Shown piece after piece: positions 8,296 through 15,631 of a DNA stretch of 21,109 nucleotides. The notes under the pieces were generated by a model. The model was not told the DNA's origin, did no database searches, and saw only the letters and a program-made list of their open reading frames with translations. The translations under genes were made by a program, and so were the position numbers. Source of the stretch: Firmicutes bacterium UBA4049. GTDB lineage: Bacteria; Bacillota; Desulfotomaculia; Desulfotomaculales; Nap2-2B. The stretch's first letter is position 1; each line of letters begins with the position of its first letter. The DNA is taken from positions 674 through 21,782 of the forward strand of contig DFZT01000041.1 of assembly GCA_002382755.1 (NCBI GenBank), written 5' to 3'.

Positions 8296-8853
8296 TTATA
8301 AAAGCTTGGCCCTGGTAAACGGCCAGTATATTAATACAGCTTTGCCGATTATGTTTTCTTTGGGCAACGGCCCCCAAACCCTGCTGTCCTCGCTGTTTGG
8401 GCGGTTATCTCCAAGCATAAGGTAACACCCGTTAGGAACTATAACAGGTCCAAAATCATAATAACTCAAACCCTCGGGCAGGTATTTTTCAGGGGTTTCC
8501 TTTCCATTTATATAAAGACGGTTGTTTTTCAGGGCTACCTCCTCACCTGCAAAGCCAATCAATCTCTTAACATAGTCTTTACGGGGATCACGGGGGTACT
8601 TAAAAACTACAATGTCCCCCCGCTGCGGTTCACCAAGGCGGTATGCAATCTTACTTACAATTATTCTGTCCCTTACTAAAAGAGTGGGTTCCATTGATTG
8701 TGAAGGTATGAAAAAAGGCGCCAGCAAAAATAACCTGATTATTGTAGCCAGGATAACGGCAATTATTACTGATTCAAGTATTTCTGGAATCACAGGTTTT
8801 TTGGTTTCTCCTGCGGAATCCTGTTTGACAGGTTTATCTTTTTTCTTGTCCAT
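8296..8853 (-). CDS. lepB: Signal peptidase I
   Basis: A 185-residue type I signal peptidase that removes signal peptides from Sec- and Tat-exported proteins at the outer face of the membrane. One membrane helix (about residues 26-48) is followed by the catalytic serine in SQSMEPT (Ser53) and the catalytic lysine in DYVKRLIG (Lys96). The C-terminal box GDNRPNSEDSR is present. I prefer the ATG at 8853, which has AAAGGG 6 bases upstream, over the ATG at 8877. The latter adds eight residues but abuts the T-run of the upstream terminator hairpin and has no ribosome binding site. It belongs to the conserved group with rplS, rbgA and rnhB. Confidence 0.94.
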   Translation of the reverse strand: MDKKKDKPVKQDSAGETKKPVIPEILESVIIAVILATIIRLFLLAPFFIPSQSMEPTLLVRDRIIVSKIAYRLGEPQRGDIVVFKYPRDPRKDYVKRLIGFAGEEVALKNNRLYINGKETPEKYLPEGLSYYDFGPVIVPNGCYLMLGDNRPNSEDSRVWGPLPKENIIGKAVLIYWPFTRAKLL

Positions 8854-8877
8854 TGCATACCCTTTCCATTTGAACAT

Positions 8878-8905
8878 AAAAAAGGGGCTGTCCGGCAGTC
8901 CCTTT
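8878..8905 (-). terminator. Rho-independent terminator or attenuator between rplS and lepB
   Basis: Read on the minus strand, AAAGGGACTG (8905-8896) and CAGCCCCTTT (8890-8881) form a 10-base-pair stem with one wobble and a 5-base loop, followed by six T (8883-8878). It begins 8 bases after the rplS stop. It should end a share of rplS transcripts and lower expression of lepB-rbgA-rnhB. Confidence 0.85.
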
Positions 8906-8913
8906 AGAACTAA

Positions 8914-9258
8914 TTAACCTTTCTCCCGAATACGGGCATTTTTGCCTGTAAGACCCCGCAGGTAATACAACCTCGCCCGCCTCACGAAACCCTTTCGAAT
9001 AACTTCGATTTTGTCTATTTTTGGAGAATTAAGAGGAAACGTTCTTTCAACCCCTACTCCATATGAAACCCGGCGCACCGTAAAGGTTTCTCCCAACCCT
9101 ATACCCCGGCGCCTGATTACAACTCCCTCAAAAATCTGGATTCGTTCCCTGCTGCCCTCAATTACTCGGACATGAACTCTTACCGTGTTTCCCGGTTTAA
9201 AACCGGGTACATCTTTTTTTATCTGCTCCTGTTCAAAAGACTGCAGAAGATTCAACAT
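8914..9258 (-). CDS. rplS: 50S ribosomal protein L19
   Basis: A 114-residue protein of standard length for bL19, with the family segments [40 protein letters not shown] and [17 protein letters not shown]. The C-terminus [18 protein letters not shown] is also typical. L19 lies at the 30S-50S interface. A GGTGG sits about 5 bases upstream of the ATG. In many Firmicutes rplS ends an rpsP-rimM-trmD-rplS operon; here those genes are absent upstream and rplS has its own sigma-A-like promoter at 9315-9344. A hairpin terminator follows the stop. Confidence 0.97.
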   Translation of the reverse strand: MLNLLQSFEQEQIKKDVPGFKPGNTVRVHVRVIEGSRERIQIFEGVVIRRRGIGLGETFTVRRVSYGVGVERTFPLNSPKIDKIEVIRKGFVRRARLYYLRGLTGKNARIREKG

Positions 9259-9314
9259 TTAGCCCACCTTTCCCGGGTCTGTCTCTGTTTTGTGACTTTA
9301 AATAACAACGAATT

Positions 9315-9344
9315 ATTATAACACAAGGTATTATCACCCTGCAA
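9315..9344 (-). promoter_or_regulatory. Sigma-A-type promoter of rplS
   Basis: On the minus strand a perfect TATAAT (9320-9315) is preceded at 18 bases by TTGCAG (9344-9339). The predicted start lies near 9308, giving a leader of about 50 bases before the rplS ATG at 9258. Confidence 0.8.
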
Positions 9345-9376
9345 GCAATAATTCCCACGAGTGGCAGAAAGACAAC

Positions 9377-10177
9377 TTAAACCATCGTATATCCTCCGCT
9401 GACGCTGATCGCCTGTCCCGTTACAAAACTTGCCCGATCGGAACAAAGGAACACCACCATATTAGCAATATCCTGCGCTGTGCCTAACCTTCGCAGGGAA
9501 TATGCTTTCCTGGCTTTCTCCCTGATCTCAGGAGTAAACAGACCAGCCATTTCTTTCCACAGGCTAAATTCCCCATAACTGTCTTCCTCAACCGGAGGCG
9601 TAGAGGCAGGGCAAACTGAATTGATATTAATTTGATAACGCCCAACCTCTCTGGCCAGAGCTTTGCCTAAAGCTATGACACCGGCCTTGCAGGCGCCGTA
9701 GACAGCTTCTTTATATTCCCCCACCCTGCCGACGTCTGAAGCAAGATTAACTATCTTTCCGGATCTTTGCCCAATCATCACGTCAAGAACAGCCCTGGAA
9801 CAGTTAATCACACCCCATAAATTGATGGCAATTTCTTTTTCCCACTCTGAGCGGGGTTTCTCTATAAACAGAAGGTCTCTTGTCCAGCCCGCGTTGTTTA
9901 CCAAAATATCGATCGTAGGAAAAAGTTCCAGAACCTTTTTAACCATCGCCTCTACTGAATCATTATCAGTGACGTCAGTTTTAATCGATACGGCCCTACC
10001 GCCGAATAATTCGATTTCATTTTTAACTTTATCGCCCTGCTTTTCATCTATATCGGCAATTATTACGGCAGCTCCTTCCCTGCCCAGAGTATGCGCAATG
10101 CTCCGCCCGATATTTGAGCCCCCGCCTGTTACAATAGCAACTTTATTGTTCAATCCTAAATCCACCTGTGCATTCAC
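9377..10177 (-). CDS. Short-chain dehydrogenase/reductase (SDR), possibly acting on a hydroxyacyl-CoA
   Basis: A 266-residue classical SDR. The nucleotide-binding motif TGGGSNIG is at 17-24, Asp42 after the second strand suggests NAD(H) preference, NNAG is at 94-97, and the catalytic residues are Ser147, Tyr160 and Lys164 (YGACK). The C-terminus GQAISVSGGYTMV is typical. It resembles SDRs such as BadH (2-hydroxycyclohexanecarboxyl-CoA dehydrogenase), but SDR substrate cannot be assigned from sequence alone. The GTG start at 10177 has AAGGTG 5 bases upstream. It lies 25 bases after the second SDR on the same strand and shares its promoter. An insertion-like stretch with several acidic and aromatic residues (about 191-215) lies in the substrate-binding region. 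Confidence 0.88.
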   Translation of the reverse strand: MNAQVDLGLNNKVAIVTGGGSNIGRSIAHTLGREGAAVIIADIDEKQGDKVKNEIELFGGRAVSIKTDVTDNDSVEAMVKKVLELFPTIDILVNNAGWTRDLLFIEKPRSEWEKEIAINLWGVINCSRAVLDVMIGQRSGKIVNLASDVGRVGEYKEAVYGACKAGVIALGKALAREVGRYQININSVCPASTPPVEEDSYGEFSLWKEMAGLFTPEIREKARKAYSLRRLGTAQDIANMVVFLCSDRASFVTGQAISVSGGYTMV

Positions 10178-10202
10178 CCTCTCACCTTACTATAATTAGT
10201 AA

Positions 10203-10961
10203 TTAATACATAAACCATCCTCCGCTGATACAAAGACATGAACCGGTAATAAACCCTGCTTTCTCGGAACATAAGAATAAAATGGCATTTGCCATATCCT
10301 GAGGAGTGCCGTCCCTGCCCAGAATTTCCTGGCTTCTAATCTTTTGGAAGTATTCGGGCGGCTGCAGTTTGTCCAAAAAAGGATTATGGGCGAGGCCAGG
10401 CGCCACAGCGTTAACATTTATATTAAATTTACCAACCTGACGGGCAACAGCCCTGGTTAAGCCCTGAATTCCCGCTTTGGCCGTAACGTAGGCTACTCCT
10501 TCTTCTTTGCCTCCCAGCCAGGCGAGAACGGAAGACATGTTGACTATTTTCCCGTATTTCTGTTTCATCATAGTTGGAATGACTGCCCGGCAGCAATTAA
10601 ATACTCCCTTTAAATTAGTGTCGATTATTAAATTCCAGCTCTCGTCATCCATCTCCCACACGGGCGAAGGTTTATCAATCCCGGCATTGTTGACCAAAAT
10701 ATCTATCCTGCCCCACTCCCTTAAGGTTTGGTTAACCATGCTTTCAACCTGTGCGGGTACCCGGACATCGCATTGAATTCCCAATGTTTTTACCCCGTAC
10801 TCATTTATTATCTCATTGGCCACTTGCGCCGTCCTTTTAGCGTGAGCGTCGCTGACAACCACATTAGCCCCTTCTTTTGCCAGACTCCTGGCTGTAGCCT
10901 GCCCTATTCCCACTCCTGCCGCAGCTGTAACAACAGCCACTTTTCCTGAAAACTCACCCAT
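10203..10961 (-). CDS. Short-chain dehydrogenase/reductase (SDR), first gene of the pair
   Basis: A 252-residue classical SDR. The cofactor loop is TAAAGVGIG (12-20), in which alanine replaces the first glycine of the usual TGxxxGxG, a variant seen in part of the family. Asp38 suggests NAD(H). NNAG is at 91-94, and the active site has Ser143/Ser144, Tyr158 and Lys162 (YVTAK). The C-terminus GSCLCISGGWFMY follows the family pattern. It is clearly divergent from the SDR just downstream, so this is not a recent duplication. Its promoter lies at 11006-11034. The nearby crotonase and flavoprotein suggest beta-oxidation-like metabolism, but the reaction is not determined. Confidence 0.88.
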   Translation of the reverse strand: MGEFSGKVAVVTAAAGVGIGQATARSLAKEGANVVVSDAHAKRTAQVANEIINEYGVKTLGIQCDVRVPAQVESMVNQTLREWGRIDILVNNAGIDKPSPVWEMDDESWNLIIDTNLKGVFNCCRAVIPTMMKQKYGKIVNMSSVLAWLGGKEEGVAYVTAKAGIQGLTRAVARQVGKFNINVNAVAPGLAHNPFLDKLQPPEYFQKIRSQEILGRDGTPQDMANAILFLCSEKAGFITGSCLCISGGWFMY

Positions 10962-11005
10962 TTATTTCTCAGCCCTCACTTCTACTTTAATCTGTCTTTT
11001 TATAA

Positions 11006-11034
11006 AAAATATTACTATAATTAAATAGAGTCAA
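11006..11034 (-). promoter_or_regulatory. Sigma-A-type promoter of the SDR gene pair
   Basis: On the minus strand TTGACT (11034-11029) and TATTTT (11011-11006) are separated by 17 bases. Transcription would start near 10999, about 38 bases before the SDR ATG at 10961. A TATAAT on the plus strand at 11016-11021 overlaps it and could serve the divergent flavoprotein gene, but that one lacks a good -35. Confidence 0.65.
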
Positions 11035-11059
11035 GGTTTTATTTTAAGGAGGCAGTTAA

Positions 11060-11749
11060 TTGATTAAAGTATTGGGAATATGCGGAAGCCCTGTAAAAGA
11101 TGGAAATACCATGGCATTTATACAAGAAGTAATTAATTCAATACAAAGCAATGACGTCGAAGCAAAAATCATTAGTGCCGCTGATTTAACTATAAGCGAC
11201 TGTAAACATTGTAATTTTTGCATACTCAAACAAACCAGAGAAAACATCTGCGGCGTTAAGGACGATATGGAAGCTGTTTACCCTCAGATCTTAGCGGCGG
11301 ATATTATTATCATGGCTTCCCCGGTATATCTCCACAGGTTATCGGGTTATCTCGCCTGTTTTATGGACCGGCTGCGAGCGCTGCTGCACGGAAAAGTTTA
11401 CAGCCATGCCTTAAGAGATAAAATAGGCGTAGCTTTGGCAGTTTCATGGTTTAGAAATGCCGGCCTGGAAACTGCTCTTTTGTCCATCACCGCGGGAATG
11501 ATCACAATGGGGCTGATAACCATAGGAGGATTTCCGGGATACGGAGGCGGGGCTCTGAGCAGCAAAAACGGCACAGGTATTTTTGACGCAAAAAAACGAT
11601 TAGGAGTACTAGAAGATGAATACGGCCTTGAAACCGGCAAAAAAACTGCTGCCCACGCCCTTGAACTGGCCAGAATAATCAAGGCGGGCAAAGAAGTAAT
11701 CGCGCAAAACCAAACCGGCAAAAAAAGTTGTGAACCATCGGTTTATTAA
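11060..11749 (+). CDS. Iron-sulfur flavoprotein / NADPH-dependent FMN reductase family protein
   Basis: A 229-residue flavodoxin-fold protein. The FMN phosphate loop is GSPVKDGNT (9-17), and SPVY sits at the usual isoalloxazine loop. A compact cysteine cluster Cys48-x2-Cys51-x2-Cys54-x9-Cys64 between them matches the [4Fe-4S] motif of archaeal/clostridial iron-sulfur flavoproteins (Isf). Such proteins transfer electrons or reduce small oxidants; the partner here is unknown. The TTG start is well supported by AAGGAGG (11046-11052) 7 bases upstream. It is divergent from the SDR pair and convergent with the crotonase gene. A perfect 13-base hairpin contains its stop codon. Confidence 0.85.
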   Translation: MIKVLGICGSPVKDGNTMAFIQEVINSIQSNDVEAKIISAADLTISDCKHCNFCILKQTRENICGVKDDMEAVYPQILAADIIIMASPVYLHRLSGYLACFMDRLRALLHGKVYSHALRDKIGVALAVSWFRNAGLETALLSITAGMITMGLITIGGFPGYGGGALSSKNGTGIFDAKKRLGVLEDEYGLETGKKTAAHALELARIIKAGKEVIAQNQTGKKSCEPSVY

Positions 11750-11760
11750 ACCGATGGTTC
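11732..11760. terminator. Perfect 13-bp hairpin at the convergent ends of the flavoprotein and crotonase genes
   Basis: GAACCATCGGTTT (11732-11744) pairs perfectly with AAACCGATGGTTC (11748-11760) around a 3-base loop that runs into the flavoprotein stop codon TAA (11747-11749). Thymine runs follow on both sides: plus strand from about 11770, minus strand 11726-11720. It probably acts as a bidirectional terminator, although the T-runs are a few bases away from the stem. Confidence 0.7.
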
Positions 11761-11774
11761 CCGTGACTTATTTT

Positions 11775-12554
11775 TTATTTTCCCTTATAAGCAGGTTTTC
11801 TTTTCTCAAGGAAGGCATTAACGCCTTCGCGCATATCTTCACTGTTCAAGATCGCTGCAAAATTAGCAGCTTCGAACTGCAAACCGGTTTTTAAAACCGG
11901 ATCATAGTTAACGGAACGCATGGCCAACTTGACACCGTAGGGACCGTTTTTCATTATTTTCTTAGCCATCGTAACAGCGGCATCCTTTAACTGATCCGGG
12001 GAAACAACCTTATTGACCAAACCAATACGGTAAGCCTCGTTGGCGTCGATCATCTCTCCGGTAAGGATCATTTCCATCGCCCTGCCCTTGCCGACAAGTC
12101 GGGCTAAACGCTGTGTGCCGCCGTAACCTGGCATAACGCCGAGCGTTACCTCAGGCAGACCCACTTTGGCATTCTCAGAAGCTATTCTAATCGTGCATGC
12201 CATAGCAAGCTCCAATCCGCCGCCGAGGGCAAAACCGTTTACAGCGGCAATCACGGGTTTTTCCAGGCTTTCTATCGCATCCATGATACCTTGCCCGCGC
12301 TGCGAAAAATCGTAACCTACAGTTGATCCCACACTCAAAAACTCACTGACATCCGCCCCGGCAACAAAAGATTTTTCACCTGCGCCAGTCAAAATGATAA
12401 CTTTTACGGCATCGTCCTTACCGGCTGCCGCTACAGCGTCATAAAGTTCGGAAATAACATCAAAGTTAAGGGCATTCATGCTCTTTGGGCGGTTTATGGT
12501 AATTGTTAAAATTCCTTCCGTATTCTCTGCCAGAAGATATTTGTATTCAGCCAT
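11775..12554 (-). CDS. Enoyl-CoA hydratase/isomerase family protein (crotonase)
   Basis: A 259-residue crotonase of standard length, expected to hydrate 2-enoyl-CoA to 3-hydroxyacyl-CoA. The motif FALGGGLELAMACTIRIA contains the oxyanion-hole glycines and Glu115. LPEVTLGVMPGYGGTQRL contains the second catalytic Glu135. Both catalytic acids of true hydratases are therefore present. The N-terminal INRPKSMNAL and AGADVSEF motifs are also present. The C-terminus ends in EKRKPAYKGK. The ATG at 12554 has only a weak upstream GCGAGAG. The gene stands alone on this strand, divergent from nadE. Specificity (crotonyl-CoA or a ring-derived enoyl-CoA) cannot be told. Confidence 0.9.
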   Translation of the reverse strand: MAEYKYLLAENTEGILTITINRPKSMNALNFDVISELYDAVAAAGKDDAVKVIILTGAGEKSFVAGADVSEFLSVGSTVGYDFSQRGQGIMDAIESLEKPVIAAVNGFALGGGLELAMACTIRIASENAKVGLPEVTLGVMPGYGGTQRLARLVGKGRAMEMILTGEMIDANEAYRIGLVNKVVSPDQLKDAAVTMAKKIMKNGPYGVKLAMRSVNYDPVLKTGLQFEAANFAAILNSEDMREGVNAFLEKRKPAYKGK

Positions 12555-12820
12555 CTCTCGCCCGGCCGTAAAAATACAAACCGGGTTTTCCCCCTCTCAT
12601 ATATTTATTGAAATCAAAAAACAAAATAACAGCTCTTTGGAGTGCCTCACCTCTTCCAAACCTACTTTTAATTACATGGTTTTCTCCGTTTGCTTTTCGA
12701 TCTCCTTTTAATAATAAATAAATTTTTTGTAATTGCAGCAATTATTTTAGTTTGATTTTTTCCGTCCCGGGAATTAATTATGATAAAATATATTTTATTA
12801 ACAGCCTGGGGGTAGAAAAC

Positions 12821-13549
12821 TTGGATGCACGTGAGATGTCAGCAAGACTATGCAGCTGGATGCAGGATGAATTAGTTATGCGAAACAGCCGGGGTTATGT
12901 CTTCGGGCTAAGCGGAGGTATTGATTCCGCCGTTGTTGCCGCCCTTTGCAAGACTGCCTGCGGAGAAAATGTTCTGGGGTTGATTATGCCCTGTCACAGC
13001 AGCCCCCGGGATGAAAAAGACGCTGAACTTATCGCGGAATCTTTCAGCGTCAAAACAAAAACAATAATCCTTGACCATATTTTTGATCTTATGGTAGCAA
13101 AACTTACAGGGAAAGAATACAATCCCGGCCAAAAAGATACGGCAATCATTAATATCAAACCGCGTCTTCGCATGATAACTTCGTATTTTTTTGCGGCACG
13201 GAACCAGTACCTTGTTGCCGGGACCAGCAACCGCAGCGAACTGACAGTTGGTTACTTCACAAAACATGGGGACGGAGGTTCTGATTTGCTCCCCATAGGA
13301 AAGTTGGTTAAGTCACAGGTTTGTGAACTTGCCGAATATCTGGGCGTCCCCAAAAGTATAATAGAAAAACCGCCGTCCGCCGGCTTATGGAAAGGACAGA
13401 CTGACGAAAGTGAAATGGGGATAACTTACCGGGAACTTGACGAGTATATTCTCACCGGAAATGCCGACCACAAAGTAAAAGATATTATCAACAACTTGGT
13501 TAATCGGAGCGCTCATAAAAGAGCGCTGCCGGTTCTGCCGCCTTTTTAA
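12821..13549 (+). CDS. nadE: NAD synthetase, ammonia-dependent
   Basis: A 242-residue NH3-dependent NAD synthetase, which adenylates and amidates nicotinic acid adenine dinucleotide to NAD. The ATP pyrophosphatase loop SGGIDS is at 31-36. Family motifs AGTSNRSE, TKHGDGGSDLLPIG and KPPSAGLWKGQTDE-E-G follow in order. No glutaminase domain is present. I start it at TTG 12821, preceded at 7 bases by a GGGGGT ribosome binding site; the open frame extends to 12752 but has no ribosome binding site there. The yebC gene begins 15 bases after the stop, so the two are probably co-transcribed. Confidence 0.94.
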   Translation: MDAREMSARLCSWMQDELVMRNSRGYVFGLSGGIDSAVVAALCKTACGENVLGLIMPCHSSPRDEKDAELIAESFSVKTKTIILDHIFDLMVAKLTGKEYNPGQKDTAIINIKPRLRMITSYFFAARNQYLVAGTSNRSELTVGYFTKHGDGGSDLLPIGKLVKSQVCELAEYLGVPKSIIEKPPSAGLWKGQTDESEMGITYRELDEYILTGNADHKVKDIINNLVNRSAHKRALPVLPPF

Positions 13550-13564
13550 AGGAGGTTACTAATT

Positions 13565-14293
13565 ATGTCCGGTCATTCCAAATGGTCGACTATTAAAAGG
13601 AAAAAAGCTAAAACTGACGCCCAGCGGGGCAAGATATTTACCTCAATTGCCCGTGAAATAATCATGGCTGTACGTCAGGGCGGCGCCGATCCAAATCATA
13701 ATACTCGTTTAAAAGCTGCCATTTTACGGGCAAAAGAAGCCAACATACCTAATGAAAACATTGAAAGGGCAATTATGCGAGGTTCCGGCGCCTCCGGTGA
13801 AGGAGACTACGAAGAAATTGTCTATGAGGGATACGGACCCGGCGGGGCTGCAATCACGCTTAACATTGTAACATCCAACCGCAACCGCACGGCTGGTGAA
13901 ATCAGGCACCTTTTTTCCAGAAGCGGCGGAAACCTTGGTGAAACGGGCTGCGTTTCCTGGATGTTTGAGAGAAAGGGATTAATAATAATTGAAAAGGAGA
14001 ATTTTAATGACGAGGAAGCCTTAATGGCAATTATCCTTGATACCGACGCCGAGGACATGAAAGAAGAAAAAGACAGTTTTATAATTACAACTTCGCCCGG
14101 CAATTTTGAAGAAGTAAAAGACGCCCTTACCCGGCATGGAATCCCGCTTGCTATGACTGAAACAACAATGGTTCCTTTAAACACAGTTAGTCTCGGGGAA
14201 GCTGAAGCTGAACAAATGATAACTCTAATTAATGCCCTTGAGGAGCATGACGATGTTGAGGAAGTTTTTACAAATTTTGAGCAGGACGAATAA
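13565..14293 (+). CDS. yebC: YebC/PmpR-family protein (probable transcriptional or translational regulator)
   Basis: A 242-residue member of the YebC/TACO1 family. The N-terminus MSGHSKWSTIKRKKAKTDAQ is the invariant family start. RGKIFTSIAREI and the long KAANIPNEN-type segment follow. The central YEGYGPGG and NRNRTAGEIRH motifs and the C-terminal MVPLNTVSL are all present. Members are described as DNA-binding regulators or as factors that help ribosomes through proline stretches. An excellent AAAGGAGG lies upstream. It lies next to the ruvCAB genes, as in many bacteria. Confidence 0.95.
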   Translation: MSGHSKWSTIKRKKAKTDAQRGKIFTSIAREIIMAVRQGGADPNHNTRLKAAILRAKEANIPNENIERAIMRGSGASGEGDYEEIVYEGYGPGGAAITLNIVTSNRNRTAGEIRHLFSRSGGNLGETGCVSWMFERKGLIIIEKENFNDEEALMAIILDTDAEDMKEEKDSFIITTSPGNFEEVKDALTRHGIPLAMTETTMVPLNTVSLGEAEAEQMITLINALEEHDDVEEVFTNFEQDE

Positions 14294-14315
14294 ACAGGTC
14301 TGAATTCCCTTTATG

Positions 14316-14345
14316 GTATCTGTCGGCCGGATAATGGTAATAATA
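14316..14345 (+). promoter_or_regulatory. Candidate forespore (sigma-F/sigma-G) promoter of the bofC-like gene
   Basis: GTATC (14316-14320) is followed after 15 bases by GGTAATAATA (14336-14345), which fits the sigma-F -10 pattern GGNNANAHTR at every position. The same bases read as AATAATA (14339-14345) at an 18-base spacing fit the sigma-G pattern (CATNHTA) at six of seven. The -35 has one mismatch to GYATA/GHATR. It lies 33 bases before the ATG. Confidence 0.5.
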
Positions 14346-14377
14346 TATAAACAACTCTTTTTAACTGGAGCGTTTAT

Positions 14378-15031
14378 ATGTTTAAAAAACTATTTTTCCT
14401 GGCCTTTGGTATAGCCGGAAGCCTTATCATAGCAGTTGCTGTCTACTATGGTTTGATTATTTTCCGCGAGCCCGCCTCCAAACCTCTTCTGTCTTTGTCG
14501 TCTCCCGCAGGGAAATCAAACCAGGCATTTATCACGGACGATAATTTTATACGTGAAGAATATGAATATCTTTGTGGAGATGTATATATAGTTTACCTTG
14601 GAAGGCCTTCGGATGATCTGGCGGGTATTACTTTTAACAAGCTAAGAGAAAGATACCCCGCTGAAGACGGATGGTCAATCGAAAAAGTTGAAAAAACAGT
14701 CGTCTTGGAAAAATTATGCAACGAGTTCTGCCCGGAACATAAGTCCTACCGGCATTTGGGAATCAATGAAGGCCGCCTTGCTGTTTATGAAGGACCGTTG
14801 GGATGCGACAAAGAACTTTTGAAAACTGAAAATATCACTGTTGAAAAATTACCTGCAAAATATCAGTTAGAACTTGAACAAGCGATGTCTTTTGAAAAAC
14901 AGGAAACTGCCGTACAGGACCAGCTAAGAAAAGAATTTGAATTCTCAAGTGAGTCTTCCCTGCAAGCCGGATTGGAAAACCTTGACGAAACTATTTTGGG
15001 CGCCATCCAGCAGGGATTGCCCGGTAAATAG
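14378..15031 (+). CDS. bofC: BofC-like protein (forespore regulator of the sigma-K checkpoint)
   Basis: A 217-residue protein with one N-terminal membrane segment (about 5-29) and an extracytoplasmic domain. The region 118-141 (CPEHKSYRHLGINEGRLAVY, then EGP) matches the BofC C-terminal domain pattern, in which a charged segment leads into HLGI-x-G-x-(L/V)-A-(V/I)-Y. Two cysteines (114 and 118) precede it. In Bacillus subtilis BofC acts in the forespore-side intermembrane space and restrains the SpoIVB protease that triggers sigma-K processing. The C-terminal 75 residues are Glu/Gln-rich and unassigned. GGAG lies 7 bases upstream of the ATG. Assignment rests on the C-terminal domain and on the spore-forming context; the N-terminal half is weakly conserved. 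Confidence 0.72.
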   Translation: MFKKLFFLAFGIAGSLIIAVAVYYGLIIFREPASKPLLSLSSPAGKSNQAFITDDNFIREEYEYLCGDVYIVYLGRPSDDLAGITFNKLRERYPAEDGWSIEKVEKTVVLEKLCNEFCPEHKSYRHLGINEGRLAVYEGPLGCDKELLKTENITVEKLPAKYQLELEQAMSFEKQETAVQDQLRKEFEFSSESSLQAGLENLDETILGAIQQGLPGK

Positions 15032-15116
15032 CGGGACATTTATCATGCCAAGAAGGAAAAATAGTCCGGGCTGTGGAAACTTTAGTAGAGTATTTTATTA
15101 AAAGAGGCCTGGAAGA

Positions 15117-15608
15117 TTGCATATTATCGGTATAGATCCGGGTTTGGAGCGGATGGGTTTTGGAATAGTTCAAATGACATCCAGGAAGCTTATACCGGTC
15201 GAATATGGATGCATACAGACAAATAAAAACCTATCTGTATCTTCACGTCTTAAACAAATCTACGAAAGCCTGCAGAAGATACTGGAAACTCATCAACCAT
15301 CCCACTTTGCAATTGAGAAATTATTTTTTAACAAGAATACAAAAACTGCTTTATCTGTTGGAGAAGCACGCGGCGTTGCGCTTTTAGCGGCGTCTGTTGC
15401 CGGCCTCCGCATCTTCGAATATACACCGCTGCAGGTTAAGATAAGCGTAGCGGGATACGGAAAGGCGACCAAGCAACAAGTTTGCTATATGGTTAAAGCT
15501 ATTTTACAACTAAACACCAATCCAAGCCTGGATGATACAACCGATGCACTAGCAGTCGCAATATGCCACGCACAAAACACGATAAGCAATAAACTGATTA
15601 ACATATAA
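15117..15608 (+). CDS. ruvC: Crossover junction endodeoxyribonuclease RuvC
   Basis: A 163-residue Holliday junction resolvase that nicks two opposing strands after branch migration by RuvAB. The RNase H-like acidic residues are present: Asp7 (IGIDPGL), Glu67 (AIEKLFF) and Asp140/Asp143 in LDDTTDAL. The motif VGEARGVAL is also present. The TTG start at 15117 is preceded by AGAGG at 9 bases. ruvA follows after 23 bases, then ruvB, so all three proteins of the resolvasome come from one unit. Confidence 0.95.
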   Translation: MHIIGIDPGLERMGFGIVQMTSRKLIPVEYGCIQTNKNLSVSSRLKQIYESLQKILETHQPSHFAIEKLFFNKNTKTALSVGEARGVALLAASVAGLRIFEYTPLQVKISVAGYGKATKQQVCYMVKAILQLNTNPSLDDTTDALAVAICHAQNTISNKLINI

Positions 15609-15631
15609 TCCTAAATTGAGGCTGTTGTAAA

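Noticed and set aside
9377..10961. The SDR pair as a recent tandem duplication
   Set aside because: The cofactor loops, active-site surroundings and C-termini differ widely; they are old paralogues.
12547..12741. 64-codon open frame on the minus strand upstream of the crotonase gene
   Set aside because: No recognisable family, no convincing ribosome binding site, and it overlaps the crotonase start; the composition looks like chance.
12760..12790. Sigma-A promoter for nadE (TTGATT followed by TATGAT)
   Set aside because: The spacing is 21 bases; alternatives at 17-18 bases have poor -10 matches.
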